Below, piece by piece: positions 19,275-29,444 of a stretch of DNA of 64,000 nt. The DNA comes from Thiomicrorhabdus cannonii (GTDB lineage: Bacteria > Pseudomonadota > Gammaproteobacteria > Thiomicrospirales > Thiomicrospiraceae): contig NZ_JACBGH010000009.1 of NCBI RefSeq assembly GCF_013391695.1, forward strand, positions 1 through 64,000, in the 5' to 3' direction. Below the pieces are notes generated by a model that did no database searches, was not told where the DNA came from, and was given only the letters and a program-made list of their open reading frames with translations. Within the stretch, counting starts at the first letter, position 1; each line of letters begins with the position of its first letter. A program made the translations under genes and the position numbers.

Positions 19275-21740
19275 TCAGACGATCTCATCGATCATCTGAT
19301 TGAGAATCGCCACAACCTTGTTGCTGTAGTCGTCCACTTTGCCCAGACCTTCTTCAACCGCCTCGATATCACCCACCGATTTGGCATCCATGACCTGTTT
19401 GATGCTTTGATGCATCTGCATATGCTCGTCGCCCAGCGTCTGCATTAACGGCAGGTGCATATACTGCTGCCCTTCGCCGTAATACCATTTGCCGAGCACA
19501 CAGGAGGTATGATCGGTCGCCGCCTCGTAGGTGACGCCGATATCCATTCCCTCAACAAAGGCACGGATTTTCGACTTCCACGCCAGATGCGCCTCGATCA
19601 TTTTCTCGAATTGGACGCCGGTTTCGGAATGCACCAGCTTCTGCATACGCTGCTGCACCGTCGCATTGACATTAAAACTGTTGACCTGCGTGCGCAACTG
19701 CATGGCATCCTGCTGCAACGCACCGCTCGCCTCGGCAGCCTGCTGCACAATCAGCGCATTTTGCTGCGTCATGCGGTCCATTTCGCCAATGGTACGGTTA
19801 ACCTGCTCGATGCCTTTGGCCTGCTCGCTGCTGGCCTGACTGATTTCCGAAATCATCTGCCCCATTGTCTGGATACTGCCATTGATCTGCGACATCACCT
19901 CGCTGGTCTGCTGCACGTAAGAACCGGTGGACTCACTGATTCTGACGCTGTTCTCAATCAGGGTTTTGATCTCGCCCGCCGCCTCGGCGGATTTGGCGGC
20001 CAGATTACGCACCTCACCCGCCACCACGGCAAAGCCTCGTCCATGCTCACCGGCTCTGGCCGCTTCAACCGCCGCATTCAGCGCCAGAAGGTTGGTCTGG
20101 AAAGCAATGCCATCAATCAGGGAAATGATGTCGTTGATCTTGCGGCTCGCATCGACCATCTTGTGCATCGAATCCAAGGCATCGTCCATGGTTCTTAAAC
20201 CGTCCTGCAACTGCGATTGCGCGCTTGATACCATGTGGTTGGCTTGCTGGGCATTTTCTGCATTGTGACGAACGGTTGAGGTCATCTCTTCCATGCTTGA
20301 AGAGGTCTCTTCCAGTGCCGCGGCCTGCTTCTGAATACTCTGGGAGATGGTTTCATTACCCTTGGCCAGATCATCGGAACCATCGGCCACGCAGCCGGCA
20401 ATCGCCCCTACCTTGCCGACCATAACCGCCATATTGGCAACGGAACTGTTCAATGAATCCTTCAAAGCCGCCATTTTGCCTTTATAAACCCCTTCCACGT
20501 GATGGGTCAGATCGCCTTCGCTGATCTTGGCCTGCACAAACGCCACTTCATCCACAAAGCGCTCCAGATCCTCGAGCGTTCTGTTAAGACTCACATTAAG
20601 CGGTTTAAAATCGCCGTTGACTTCAGCGGTGGAACGTACCGAGAAATTGCCATGAGACAGGGCAATCAATGTCTTGCCGATGGAATCGACGATGGAGCGC
20701 ATAAATTCAGCAGACTGGTCTAAATTCTGGATCACCTCTGCGAATGCGCCTCTTAACACCAGATTGTCATTTTGCGCGGTCTGCAGCTGACAATTACTGA
20801 AATTCTGCGAGGTTTGCTGCAACAGTCCAACCACCCCTTCAATCTGATCCAGCGACTCATTGACCCCGCTTTTAAGTGCCAGAAATTGTCCGCGCTGACC
20901 CTCTTCAACCCGTTTGCTGAAACGCCCCTGTGCCGCCTCCTGCATAACCGCAACCACATCCGTTACAATCCGTTCCATGCGATCAAACAGGAAATTGACC
21001 TGCTCGGAGACTTTTGCCAGCTCGTCTTTACCCATCATCGGAATACGGTGACTCAAATCACCGGTTTCGGTGATTTTCTGCATCGTCTCACACATTGCGT
21101 GAATCGGCTTGAGGAAACTTTTGGCCACCACCCAGCCGATCAGGCTGAAAAGCACCACACTGATGGCCAACCACGACCAGATCAATACTTCACCCTGCTC
21201 CTGCCCCTCATACAACCTCTTAACCGCCAAATCGTTCTGCTCAAGCTCATACTGACGGAAAGCCTCGACGATTTTCAGGAAAGCCTCATATTTCTCCTTG
21301 AACTCGGTCGTCAGAATTACAATCGCTTCTTCGGTAAAGTCCTCATCCATCGCCAACATGAAGCTCGAATAAGAGGTATTGGCGCTAGCGACATTGCTCA
21401 TCAGCTGCTCTCTGAATTCCGTTTCCTTGGCATCCAGCGAAATCTCTCTCAAGCCGTTGAACACCTCCGAAATCTTATCCCGCGAAGCCTGCAAGGCCTG
21501 TTTAATTTGCTCACGTTGTTCAGGTTCGCTCAACAGCACATAATCGCGCTGCAAGATGGCACGCGCCTCGGTCGCATTCTTGAGTTCGTTCAATAAAGTC
21601 ACTTTGACCCCATTGACCTTGATAATCTGGTCCATGGTGCGACTGCTTTCGTTGATGAGGAATTGGGTAACCAGATTACTGGCCAATAGGAAAAAAATAG
21701 CACCGGCAATGCCGATAATCATACGAACTTTAATCGTCAT
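19275..21740 (-). CDS. Methyl-accepting chemotaxis protein with C-terminal zinc-binding CZB domain
   Basis: This 821-residue receptor has a membrane segment (8-28), a four-helix periplasmic sensor region, a second membrane segment (185-206) and HAMP (208-260). Three further HAMP-like G[RDN][FL]S/T repeats follow at about 272-300, 363-392 and 408-436. The MCP signalling hairpin tip ([18 protein letters not shown]) lies at 543-582. The last 110 residues are a CZB domain: AHLAWK (His 718), SCVLGKW (Cys 747) and EHMQMH (His 773, His 777). CZB domains bind zinc and tune chemoreceptor output. It is convergent with znuB, so zinc uptake and zinc-linked taxis genes are neighbours. Confidence 0.93.
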   Translation of the reverse strand: MTIKVRMIIGIAGAIFFLLASNLVTQFLINESSRTMDQIIKVNGVKVTLLNELKNATEARAILQRDYVLLSEPEQREQIKQALQASRDKISEVFNGLREISLDAKETEFREQLMSNVASANTSYSSFMLAMDEDFTEEAIVILTTEFKEKYEAFLKIVEAFRQYELEQNDLAVKRLYEGQEQGEVLIWSWLAISVVLFSLIGWVVAKSFLKPIHAMCETMQKITETGDLSHRIPMMGKDELAKVSEQVNFLFDRMERIVTDVVAVMQEAAQGRFSKRVEEGQRGQFLALKSGVNESLDQIEGVVGLLQQTSQNFSNCQLQTAQNDNLVLRGAFAEVIQNLDQSAEFMRSIVDSIGKTLIALSHGNFSVRSTAEVNGDFKPLNVSLNRTLEDLERFVDEVAFVQAKISEGDLTHHVEGVYKGKMAALKDSLNSSVANMAVMVGKVGAIAGCVADGSDDLAKGNETISQSIQKQAAALEETSSSMEEMTSTVRHNAENAQQANHMVSSAQSQLQDGLRTMDDALDSMHKMVDASRKINDIISLIDGIAFQTNLLALNAAVEAARAGEHGRGFAVVAGEVRNLAAKSAEAAGEIKTLIENSVRISESTGSYVQQTSEVMSQINGSIQTMGQMISEISQASSEQAKGIEQVNRTIGEMDRMTQQNALIVQQAAEASGALQQDAMQLRTQVNSFNVNATVQQRMQKLVHSETGVQFEKMIEAHLAWKSKIRAFVEGMDIGVTYEAATDHTSCVLGKWYYGEGQQYMHLPLMQTLGDEHMQMHQSIKQVMDAKSVGDIEAVEEGLGKVDDYSNKVVAILNQMIDEIV

Positions 21741-21891
21741 GAAAAACTCACTCTCTCTGTATTTTTATCTTTTATATTTTATATTTTTATGGATTAAGGG
21801 CTTCGGGACAAAGATAGCATCCGCCCCGAAAATACCTGAACAAAGAGTGATTCTATAGAAAAAGAGAGGCCGGATAATCAAATATTTTTAG

Positions 21892-22380
21892 TCAGACTTT
21901 ATCCAGCGTTATAAACTCAAACGCAAAAGCATGATGCGCATCGCTTGGATGGAATTCCGATTCGGATTTAACCCATTGATACCGCGTCCAATCCGGGAAA
22001 TACGTATCCCCCTCTATTTGCGCATCGATTAAGGTCAGGTATAAACGCTCGGCGCGCGGCAACATTTGCTCATAAAGCTGGCCGCCGCCCATAATAATCA
22101 CCTCGTCCGCCGACTGGACTGCCGCAAGCGCTTTGTCGACCGTATCGAAAACCATGACGCCATCCAGTTGCAGCGCGGGATTGCGGCTGATGACGATATT
22201 CTGGCGGTTGGGCAGCGGACGCGAACCAATCGATTCAAAGGTTTTGCGCCCCATAATCACCGGCTTGCCGAGGGTCTTTGCCTTGAAATGGCGTAAATCG
22301 TCCGGCAGATGCCACGGCATATCGTTATCCCGGCCGATCACGCGATCTTTTGTCATGGCGGCGATCATGGCTATTTTCAC
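21892..22380 (-). CDS. folA: Dihydrofolate reductase
   Basis: FolA reduces dihydrofolate with NADPH. The 162-residue protein has [20 protein letters not shown], the substrate acid in LPDDLRHFK, and the NADPH-binding GRKTFESIG and [11 protein letters not shown]. Its start overlaps the end of thyA by 4 bp (ATGA), so it is in a thyA-folA operon. This pairing is functionally sensible because ThyA produces dihydrofolate. Confidence 0.96.
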   Translation of the reverse strand: MKIAMIAAMTKDRVIGRDNDMPWHLPDDLRHFKAKTLGKPVIMGRKTFESIGSRPLPNRQNIVISRNPALQLDGVMVFDTVDKALAAVQSADEVIIMGGGQLYEQMLPRAERLYLTLIDAQIEGDTYFPDWTRYQWVKSESEFHPSDAHHAFAFEFITLDKV

Positions 22381-23210
22381 ACCGATACCTCCGCCTTGAT
22401 ATGCGGATGCGATTGATAGTCGGTGATTTCAAAGTCCTCGAAGCGGTAATCGAAAATACTCTCCGGCTGGCGGTGAATCACCAGCTTCGGCAACGGATAA
22501 GGCTCGCGCTGCAACTGGATTTTGGCCTGCTCCATGGTGTTGTTGTAGAGATGGACATCGCCGCCGGTCCAAACAAACTCCCCCACCTCATAACCGGTTT
22601 GCTGAGCCACCATATGCAGCAGCAACGCATAGCTGGCGATATTGAAGGGCACGCCCAGGAAGGTATCGGCACTGCGCTGGTAGAGCTGGCAGGAAACCCG
22701 CCCGTTGGCCACATAAAACTGGAAAAAGGCGTGACACGCCGCCAAGGCCATTTTGCCGTTGGCGACATTCTGCTGCGGACTGACGGTTTCGTCCGGCAGA
22801 TCGGCCGGATTCCACGCCGACACAATCATGCGTCGGCTGTTCGGATTGTGCTTCAAGGTGTCGATAACCTCGGCAATCTGATTGATGGTTTCCCCGCCCG
22901 GGGTCTGCCACGCGACCCACTGCTTGCCGTACAAAGGCCCAAGATCGCCGTTTTCATCGGCCCATTCGTCCCAGATGCGCACGCCGTTCTCTTTCAGATA
23001 GCGGATATTGGTATCGCCGGTTAAAAACCACAGCAACTCGTGAATAATGGAGCGCAGATGCAGTTTTTTGGTGGTCAGCAGCGGAAAACCCTGCTGCAGA
23101 TCGAAACGCATCTGATAACCGAATACCGAACGTGTGCCGGTTCCGGTGCGATCGCCCTTATCGGTGCCGTGGTCAATAATGTGCTGAAGAAGGTCTAAAT
23201 ACTGTTTCAT
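22377..23210 (-). CDS. thyA: Thymidylate synthase
   Basis: ThyA methylates dUMP to dTMP. The 277-residue protein contains the nucleophile motif [13 protein letters not shown] and the substrate-binding [24 protein letters not shown] region, each at the expected position. It lies 20 bp downstream of lgt and overlaps folA, the lgt-thyA-folA order seen in many gammaproteobacteria. Confidence 0.97.
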   Translation of the reverse strand: MKQYLDLLQHIIDHGTDKGDRTGTGTRSVFGYQMRFDLQQGFPLLTTKKLHLRSIIHELLWFLTGDTNIRYLKENGVRIWDEWADENGDLGPLYGKQWVAWQTPGGETINQIAEVIDTLKHNPNSRRMIVSAWNPADLPDETVSPQQNVANGKMALAACHAFFQFYVANGRVSCQLYQRSADTFLGVPFNIASYALLLHMVAQQTGYEVGEFVWTGGDVHLYNNTMEQAKIQLQREPYPLPKLVIHRQPESIFDYRFEDFEITDYQSHPHIKAEVSV

Positions 23211-23230
23211 AGGTTTCCTGATCGATAAAC

Positions 23231-24034
23231 TTAAGCGCTTTTAGGTGAATCGGCACGTTTGTAGGCCCAGAGCATCAGTCCTAACCCCATCGCAACCATC
23301 GGCATCGACAAGACCTGTCCCATGGTCAGCCAGCCCCAGGCCAGATAGCCTAACTGCACATCCGGCATGCGATAGAACTCCACAAAGAAACGGAAGGCGC
23401 CATACCCCAGCAGGAACAAGCCGGCGACACTGCCGGCCGGACGCGGTTTACGCGCATACCACGCCAACAAGACGAACAGCACCACGCCTTCCAGCAAAGC
23501 CTCCAACAACTGCGTCGGATATTTATGCACCACCTGCTGCAACGCCGGATCATAGACCGCCATGCCCAGCGGCGAATCGGTCACCTTACCCCAGAGCTCA
23601 CCATTAATGAAGTTGCCGATGCGTCCCGTCAACAGGCCGATAGGCACACTCGGCGCGACCAGATCGGCCACTTGAAAAATCGAGAATCCGGCCTTGCGGG
23701 CATACAGCCACATGGCCAGCGTCACGCCCAACAGCCCGCCGTGGAAAGACATGCCGCCCTGCCACACCTGGAAAACGGCCAAAGGGTGTTGCAGGTAATA
23801 AGCCAGGTCGTAGAAGAGAATATAGCCGATGCGCCCGCCGAGAATCACCCCCATGGCGATATAGAACAGCAGGTCGCCAACCATCTCGCTATTCCAATCC
23901 GCCATCTTTCTGGCGCGCCAGACGGTATATCCCCAACCGAGGACAAAGGCAATCAGGTACATCAGACCGTACCAGTGAATCTGGAAGAAACCCAAGTCTA
24001 ATGCAATCGGATCAAGCTCAGGATAGTGCCACAT
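23231..24034 (-). CDS. lgt: Phosphatidylglycerol--prolipoprotein diacylglyceryl transferase
   Basis: Lgt adds diacylglycerol to the lipobox cysteine of prolipoproteins in the inner membrane. The 267-residue protein has about seven membrane segments. It carries the Lgt signature [13 protein letters not shown] and the HGG motif SFHGGLLG. First gene of lgt-thyA-folA. Confidence 0.97.
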   Translation of the reverse strand: MWHYPELDPIALDLGFFQIHWYGLMYLIAFVLGWGYTVWRARKMADWNSEMVGDLLFYIAMGVILGGRIGYILFYDLAYYLQHPLAVFQVWQGGMSFHGGLLGVTLAMWLYARKAGFSIFQVADLVAPSVPIGLLTGRIGNFINGELWGKVTDSPLGMAVYDPALQQVVHKYPTQLLEALLEGVVLFVLLAWYARKPRPAGSVAGLFLLGYGAFRFFVEFYRMPDVQLGYLAWGWLTMGQVLSMPMVAMGLGLMLWAYKRADSPKSA

Positions 24035-24136
24035 ACGCTCTTGCTATTTCTGTTAAATAAAAAGGAGCTAGCATAATAACAAAAAAAACTGCAGCCTGCC
24101 CTCAGTAAGCGTGCAATCTTGGAACGCGCCCACAAA

Positions 24137-24171
24137 AAAGCCGGGGAATACCCGGCCTGTTGAGTTTTTTT
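24137..24171 (-). terminator. Terminator after the second chemoreceptor gene, one arm supplied by the dispersed motif
   Basis: GCCGGG tattc CCCGGC followed by TTTTTTG on the minus strand is a strong intrinsic terminator. Its upstream arm is the GGCCGGG of a dispersed motif copy. Confidence 0.85.
24150..24171 (-). repeat. Dispersed motif copy 6
   Basis: Perfect core with the AAAAAAACTC flank, forming part of the terminator between the chemoreceptor gene and lgt. Confidence 0.9.
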
Positions 24172-24187
24172 GAGGCGGTTTTTACGC

Positions 24188-26227
24188 CTAGATTTTGAAC
24201 TGATGCAGCAGTCTTTCGAGCTTGTTGGCGAGGTTCTGCATCTTGTGGCCGGCCTTTTCGGTATTTTCCGTGCCGGCTGCCGAGCGTTCGGTCACCGAAT
24301 AGATCTCGTTGATATTGCGGTTGATTTCCTGTGCCAGCTGACTTTGCGAGTGGGCCGCACTGAACATCTGTTCGCTCATCTTATTGATGTCATCCATCAG
24401 AATCATCACCGGATTCAAGGCGCGCTCCGAGGTATAGACCGCATTACAGCTCGATTCGGTCGCTTCCAGGCTCTTCTGCACCATATCCACGGTCGAAAGG
24501 GTCGCCTTGCGGATCTTGTCGATAATGCGTTCGATCTGCAAGGTCGATTCCTGCGTGCGCTGTGCCAGACTGCGCACCTCGTCGGCCACCACCGCAAAAC
24601 CGCGTCCGTGCTCGCCGGCACGCGCCGCCTCGATGGCTGCGTTCAACGACAGCAGGTTGGTCTGCTCGGCGATCTCGCGGATTACATTGACCACCGTACC
24701 GATCTGCTCGCTGTCTTCACGCAATTGCGACACCGCTTTGGTCATGGCGTGCATGCCGTCCGACAGCTCCTTAATCTCGCTGGCGGTGCCTTTGACCAGA
24801 TCGCCGCCCTCTTTGACTTTAGAGGCAGCTTCCTGTGTTGCACGCGAGGTGTTGTGCGAGTGATCTTCGACACTCTTCGCTTTGGTGGTCATATCCACCA
24901 TCGCATTCGACAGTTCACGCGACGAGGTCAGCTGCTGCTGGGTACCCGCTTTGGTTTCGTGGGTGATTTCCAGCAGACCTTTGGAAGAGACCTCCAATTC
25001 GTCAACCGTCAACGAAACCTCTTTGAGCATCAACTGAATTTTCTCGATAAACTGGTTGAAGTAGCGCGACAAGTCCGCCAATTCATCTTTGCCCTTAATA
25101 TCCAGGCGCTGGGTCAGATCGCCATCTTCCTCGGCGATCGCTTTCATGGCGCCGGAGGCATACTGTACCGGCTCGACCACCGACTGCGTGACTCTGCGCG
25201 ACACCAGCATCCCCATAATCTGCCCGATAATCGACACCGACAGCACCCAGATAATATTGTAGATGCTGGTGTCCATGACCGACTCGCTGACCGCCACCAT
25301 TTCTGACGTCGCCGCCTTGGAGATGCCCACCAACTCGCTGTCCAGCGCCATGAACAGAGGTTCAATTTCGTGCTTCATCAGCCAGGTGTCCATGCGCCAT
25401 TTCTCGCCCTGATGAATCCCTCTCAACTGCATGAAATGCTCGCGATAAGTTTGGTAAACGGCCATTGCCTTCGCCAGACCTTCTTCCTCTTCCAGCGTCA
25501 GCTCAATCGCTTTTTGTGTCGCCATGCGGGTCAGCAACTGCTCGCTTGAATCCAGATAGGACTCGGTCAACTCATACATCACATCGGTTCTGAAAGCCAC
25601 ATAACCGCGCAGATTCGACACCATGGTCAACCAGTTCTTCTGCAGGCTCAGCAAATCCATCAATAACGGTTTGCGAGACGGCTCAATCGCCTCCAGCTCG
25701 GACGCCAGCATCAGATTGATCTGATTCTGCATCTCGTTGGCCAGCGACAGCATGTTCTCATTCATGTACTCGAACGCCGGGAACTTTTTGCTGCGGTTGG
25801 ACTGCAAATCTTCCAACTGCTCCACCAGATTCGGCAACATGGCAAGATTTTCCTGTACGGCGGCATACTGCTCCAGCAGCAGCTGTTTTTCAGTTTCGCC
25901 CTGGCCATTGGTTTGAATGGCGGCAATGTTTCTGTTCACACGCTCGACCAAACTGGCATAGCCTTTCTGGTAGGTTTCCAACAGCGTCTTGTCGTTGGTG
26001 GACATATACAGACTCAGAGCATTCATGCTCTTTTCCAGATCCAACGCCAGGTCAGACGCTTCAATGGCGACCGGCTGCCTTTCGTTCACCACCTCGGAAA
26101 CGCTCTGGCGCACCAGGTATAGATTAATCACCGCCTGCAACGTAATGATCGCCAGAACGGTCCAAATGACGCCAAAACCAAAGCGCATTTTTTGTTTAAT
26201 CGTGAGTTTTTGTAGAAATGCGTGCAT
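24188..26227 (-). CDS. Methyl-accepting chemotaxis protein
   Basis: This is a 679-residue transmembrane chemoreceptor. It has a basic N terminus, a membrane segment at about 16-38, an unusually large, mostly helical periplasmic region (about 280 residues), a second membrane segment (322-342) and HAMP (344-400). The MCP signalling domain has the tip [18 protein letters not shown]. No CZB domain or CheR-binding pentapeptide is seen at the C terminus. Ligand unknown. It stands alone, with a terminator downstream and a 147-bp AT-rich gap upstream. Confidence 0.93.
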   Translation of the reverse strand: MHAFLQKLTIKQKMRFGFGVIWTVLAIITLQAVINLYLVRQSVSEVVNERQPVAIEASDLALDLEKSMNALSLYMSTNDKTLLETYQKGYASLVERVNRNIAAIQTNGQGETEKQLLLEQYAAVQENLAMLPNLVEQLEDLQSNRSKKFPAFEYMNENMLSLANEMQNQINLMLASELEAIEPSRKPLLMDLLSLQKNWLTMVSNLRGYVAFRTDVMYELTESYLDSSEQLLTRMATQKAIELTLEEEEGLAKAMAVYQTYREHFMQLRGIHQGEKWRMDTWLMKHEIEPLFMALDSELVGISKAATSEMVAVSESVMDTSIYNIIWVLSVSIIGQIMGMLVSRRVTQSVVEPVQYASGAMKAIAEEDGDLTQRLDIKGKDELADLSRYFNQFIEKIQLMLKEVSLTVDELEVSSKGLLEITHETKAGTQQQLTSSRELSNAMVDMTTKAKSVEDHSHNTSRATQEAASKVKEGGDLVKGTASEIKELSDGMHAMTKAVSQLREDSEQIGTVVNVIREIAEQTNLLSLNAAIEAARAGEHGRGFAVVADEVRSLAQRTQESTLQIERIIDKIRKATLSTVDMVQKSLEATESSCNAVYTSERALNPVMILMDDINKMSEQMFSAAHSQSQLAQEINRNINEIYSVTERSAAGTENTEKAGHKMQNLANKLERLLHQFKI

Positions 26228-26374
26228 ATTCGTTCACTTCACATTTTTTTGACAAAGAATTTTACTGCACTTCCATCAAGCAAGGTAAATGCCAATACCG
26301 ACTTTTAACCAGGAAATTATAATGAATAATAAAGAGTTACTGCCAAACACCACAGAAGCCTGCAAATGAAGGCA

Positions 26375-27163
26375 CTAGCGTTGCGGATAATTGCCGCGCG
26401 CGATCAGTCCGCCGTCAATCGTCAGAATCGAGCCCGTCATCCAGGCAGCGGCGTCGGACAGCAGATAAGCCGTGGCTTCGCCCATCTCCTCGGTCTTGCC
26501 GTAACGCCCCAGCGGCATACGCTCGCACCACTGGGCTTCGATCTGCGGTTGCGACAAAATCGCCAAAGTGCGCTCCACCGGCACCACACCGGGTGCCAAT
26601 CCGTTGACACGGATGCCGTACTGCCCCCATTCCACCGCCTGCACCTTGGTGATGGCGTCCAGTCCGGCCTTGGAAGCGGCATACGCCGAAAACCATTCGC
26701 ACGTCGCCTGACCGTGGATACTGGTGTTATTGACGATGACACCGCCCTGTTTCGCCTCGATACAAGCCTTGGCAAACGCGGCGCTCAACAGATAGGGCGC
26801 CTGCAGATTCACCGCCAAGGTAGCGGCAAATTTGTCCCCTAACGGGTCCTTAAGCGAGGTGGACTTGGTGACGATCCCCGCGTTATTGACCAAACCGTCC
26901 AGCCCATCAAAGCATGACCCGGCCTGTTCAAAAAAATCGGGCAGATTTTCCAGCCGACTGAAGTCGCAACGCAATACCTGCGCCTGCGCACCCAGCTGCG
27001 TGACCTGCTGCAACGTATTTTCAATGCCGTTTGCATTGCGGTTGTAATGCAGCACCAAGCGGCAACCTTCACGCGCCAGCACCTTGGCCATGCCTGCACC
27101 GATGCCACTGGAGGCGCCGGTAATCAGAATGCGTCTGCCTTTCAACTCGGGAAATCTTGCCAT
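26375..27163 (-). CDS. Short-chain dehydrogenase/reductase
   Basis: This is a classical SDR of about 262 residues. It has the cofactor motif TGASSGIGAGMAKVL, NNAG, a catalytic Ser in NTSIHG and YAASK. The HYNRN after the second strand suggests a preference for NADP. The substrate is unknown; glucose-1-dehydrogenase- or 3-oxoacyl-reductase-like enzymes look closest. A dispersed motif copy encodes EQAGS. It follows murG by 15 bp on the same strand, so it may be read from the dcw transcript, though SDRs are not dcw genes. Confidence 0.85.
   Translation of the reverse strand: MARFPELKGRRILITGASSGIGAGMAKVLAREGCRLVLHYNRNANGIENTLQQVTQLGAQAQVLRCDFSRLENLPDFFEQAGSCFDGLDGLVNNAGIVTKSTSLKDPLGDKFAATLAVNLQAPYLLSAAFAKACIEAKQGGVIVNNTSIHGQATCEWFSAYAASKAGLDAITKVQAVEWGQYGIRVNGLAPGVVPVERTLAILSQPQIEAQWCERMPLGRYGKTEEMGEATAYLLSDAAAWMTGSILTIDGGLIARGNYPQR
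26917..26928 (-). repeat. Dispersed motif copy 7 (within the SDR gene)
   Basis: Perfect 12-bp core; the flank is TTTTTTTG instead of AAAACTC. Encodes EQAGS. Confidence 0.85.
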
Positions 27164-27178
27164 CATACGGACCTTACC

Positions 27179-28273
27179 TCACTGCTCACACTGCTTAGAA
27201 GGCATTAGCGCCAGCAGCCGCGCGGCGATCTCGCCGGTCACGTCCTTGGGCGCGCCCTGCCGAATGCGATGTGAAGCCGCCACCCTGCGCTGCGGGTCGG
27301 CGCACCAGCCACCTAACGCTGCCGCCAACCTCTGCGGCGTCAAGTCGGATTGCTGAATGACCTCGCCGCCGCCCAGCGTTACCAACGCCTGGGCATTGGC
27401 CGTCTGGTGATCGTCCACCGCCTGTGGATAAGGCACCATAATCGCCGGACGCGCCGTCGCCATCAGTTCGCTGACGGTCAGCGCACCGGCACGGCTGACA
27501 ACCATATCCGCCTTTTCATAAGCACTGCGCATATCGTCGATAAACGCCACCACCTCGGCGGCAACACCGGCCTGCGCATACGCCTGCTGCGCCTGCTGCA
27601 GGGTTTTGACGCCGGTCTGATGGGTCACGCTCGGACGCTGTTCCGGCGGCAACAAAGCCAACGCCTTGGGCACGGTTTCATTCAACGCCAAGGCCCCGCG
27701 GCTGCCGCCCAGCACCAACACATGGCAACCCGTTTGTGGCTGCAACAGCGCAACATCCTCCAGTCCTGCGCGCACCGGATTGCCTAAGGTAACCACATTG
27801 TTCCCCTGCAAAACCGTTTGCGGAAAGGCGCAAATCACTTCGCGCGCCAAGGGCGCCAACAACTTGTTAGTCAACCCCGGAATGGCGTTCTGTTCGTGAA
27901 TGACCAATGGAATCCCCAGCGTTTTAGCCGCCAAGCCGCCCGGCCCGCACACGAATCCGCCCATGCCCAACACCAGATCGGGGCGCTCGGCACGCATGAT
28001 TTTTCTGGCCTGCCACCAGGCGCGCGTGACATTGACAGGCGCCTTGAGCCAACCCAACAGGCCGTTGCCGCGCAATCCCTTGATGGAGATGGCATGAAAC
28101 GGCAAGCCTGCCTTTTCCACCCACTCTTTCTCCATGCCGCCCTGCGTGCCCAGCCAAACCACGTTCACCTGCTGTTGATATAACGCCTCGGCAATGGCAA
28201 TCCCCGGAAACACATGACCGCCGGTACCGCCGGCCATGATCATGACTTTCAGTTGCGTAGTCTTCTGGCTCAC
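27179..28273 (-). CDS. murG: Undecaprenyldiphospho-muramoylpentapeptide N-acetylglucosaminyltransferase MurG
   Basis: MurG turns lipid I into lipid II on the inner face of the membrane. The 364-residue protein has the GT28 glycine loop MAGGTGGHVFPG and the UDP-GlcNAc site with SRAGALTVSEL. It overlaps ftsW by 4 bp. In most gammaproteobacteria murC follows; here the murC half of the cluster is nearly 17 kb away. Confidence 0.97.
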   Translation of the reverse strand: MSQKTTQLKVMIMAGGTGGHVFPGIAIAEALYQQQVNVVWLGTQGGMEKEWVEKAGLPFHAISIKGLRGNGLLGWLKAPVNVTRAWWQARKIMRAERPDLVLGMGGFVCGPGGLAAKTLGIPLVIHEQNAIPGLTNKLLAPLAREVICAFPQTVLQGNNVVTLGNPVRAGLEDVALLQPQTGCHVLVLGGSRGALALNETVPKALALLPPEQRPSVTHQTGVKTLQQAQQAYAQAGVAAEVVAFIDDMRSAYEKADMVVSRAGALTVSELMATARPAIMVPYPQAVDDHQTANAQALVTLGGGEVIQQSDLTPQRLAAALGGWCADPQRRVAASHRIRQGAPKDVTGEIAARLLALMPSKQCEQ

Positions 28274-29442
28274 GCTGTTTCTCCTGTTTCAGACCCGGCC
28301 TGTTCAGTTTTCGGCGGCAATCCGCGGCGCGTTTCGTAATCCACGCGAAAGACCAGCGCCAAGGCCGAAAGCAACAGCAGCACGCTACTACCGCCGTAAC
28401 TCATCAACGGCAAGGTCAGCCCTTTGGTCGGGAAAGCACCGAGATTCACACCCATATTGATCATGGCCTGCAAGATAATCCAGATGCCGATGCCGTAGGC
28501 GATCATACCGCCAAAGAAATACTCCTTGTCGAGTGCCTTGCGGCCGATGCGGAACAGGCGATACAGAATGGCCAGATACAACAGAACAAGGAAAAGCACG
28601 CCGATAAAGCCGAACTCTTCACCGTAGATGGAAAACAGGAAGTCGGTATGCGCATCGGGCAGATAGAGCAGTTTCTGCACGCTGCCGCCAATGCCGGCGC
28701 CAAACCACTCGCCCGAGCCGAGCGCAATCAGCGCCTGCGTCAGCTGATAACCGCTGCCGAACGGGTCCTGCCACGGGTCCAGGAAACTGCTGACGCGCGC
28801 CATCCGATAGGGCGATATGACCACCAGAATCGCCAGCAGGCTCGCCATCGGCAGCACCGTCAGCACAAAATAGCGCCAGGGCGCGCCGGCAATCAGCAGC
28901 ATGCCGGTAATCATCACCGCAATCACAAAAGTGGAGCCGTAGTCCGGCTCCATCAGCAGCAGAATCGCCATGACCCCGAACGGCAACGCCAGACGGATAA
29001 CCGCCTCGAAACTCTCCTTGACGGCATTCGCGTGGCGGTTCAGGTAACCCGCCATAAAGACGACGATGACCAGTTTCATAAATTCGGAGGGTTGGAAATT
29101 CATTACCAGCAGCGGCAACCAGCGTTTACTGCCGTTGATTTCTCGGCCGACGATCAACACCAGCACCAACAGAAACAGCGCAAACAGGAAGAGTTTGCCG
29201 CGATGCTTTTCCCAGAAGGAGAGCGGGATTTGAAAGAGGATATAGGCGGCGGCAAACCCGAGTCCTACCGAAAAGAGCTGGCGCATAAAATAGTGCGTGC
29301 TGTCGCCAAAACGTTTTTCGCTGATGGCGATGGAGCTGGACGCCACCATCATCAAGCCGATCACCAGCAACAGGCTGATCAGCCCCACCAGCCAGAAATC
29401 AATCGGCCATTGCTGGCTCTGCTGACGCCAACGCGCCAACAT
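28270..29442 (-). CDS. ftsW: Septal peptidoglycan polymerase FtsW
   Basis: FtsW is a SEDS-family lipid II polymerase that works with FtsI. The 390-residue protein has about ten membrane segments and the conserved periplasmic loops around SGEWFGAGIGGS and GVNLGAFPTKGLTLPLMSYGGSS. The extreme C terminus contains a dispersed motif copy encoding KTEQAGS. Confidence 0.97.
   Translation of the reverse strand: MLARWRQQSQQWPIDFWLVGLISLLLVIGLMMVASSSIAISEKRFGDSTHYFMRQLFSVGLGFAAAYILFQIPLSFWEKHRGKLFLFALFLLVLVLIVGREINGSKRWLPLLVMNFQPSEFMKLVIVVFMAGYLNRHANAVKESFEAVIRLALPFGVMAILLLMEPDYGSTFVIAVMITGMLLIAGAPWRYFVLTVLPMASLLAILVVISPYRMARVSSFLDPWQDPFGSGYQLTQALIALGSGEWFGAGIGGSVQKLLYLPDAHTDFLFSIYGEEFGFIGVLFLVLLYLAILYRLFRIGRKALDKEYFFGGMIAYGIGIWIILQAMINMGVNLGAFPTKGLTLPLMSYGGSSVLLLLSALALVFRVDYETRRGLPPKTEQAGSETGETA
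28293..28311 (-). repeat. Dispersed motif copy 8 (ftsW 3' end)
   Basis: Perfect core with the AAAACTG flank; encodes KTEQAGS near the FtsW C terminus. Confidence 0.9.
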
Positions 29443-29444
29443 GA

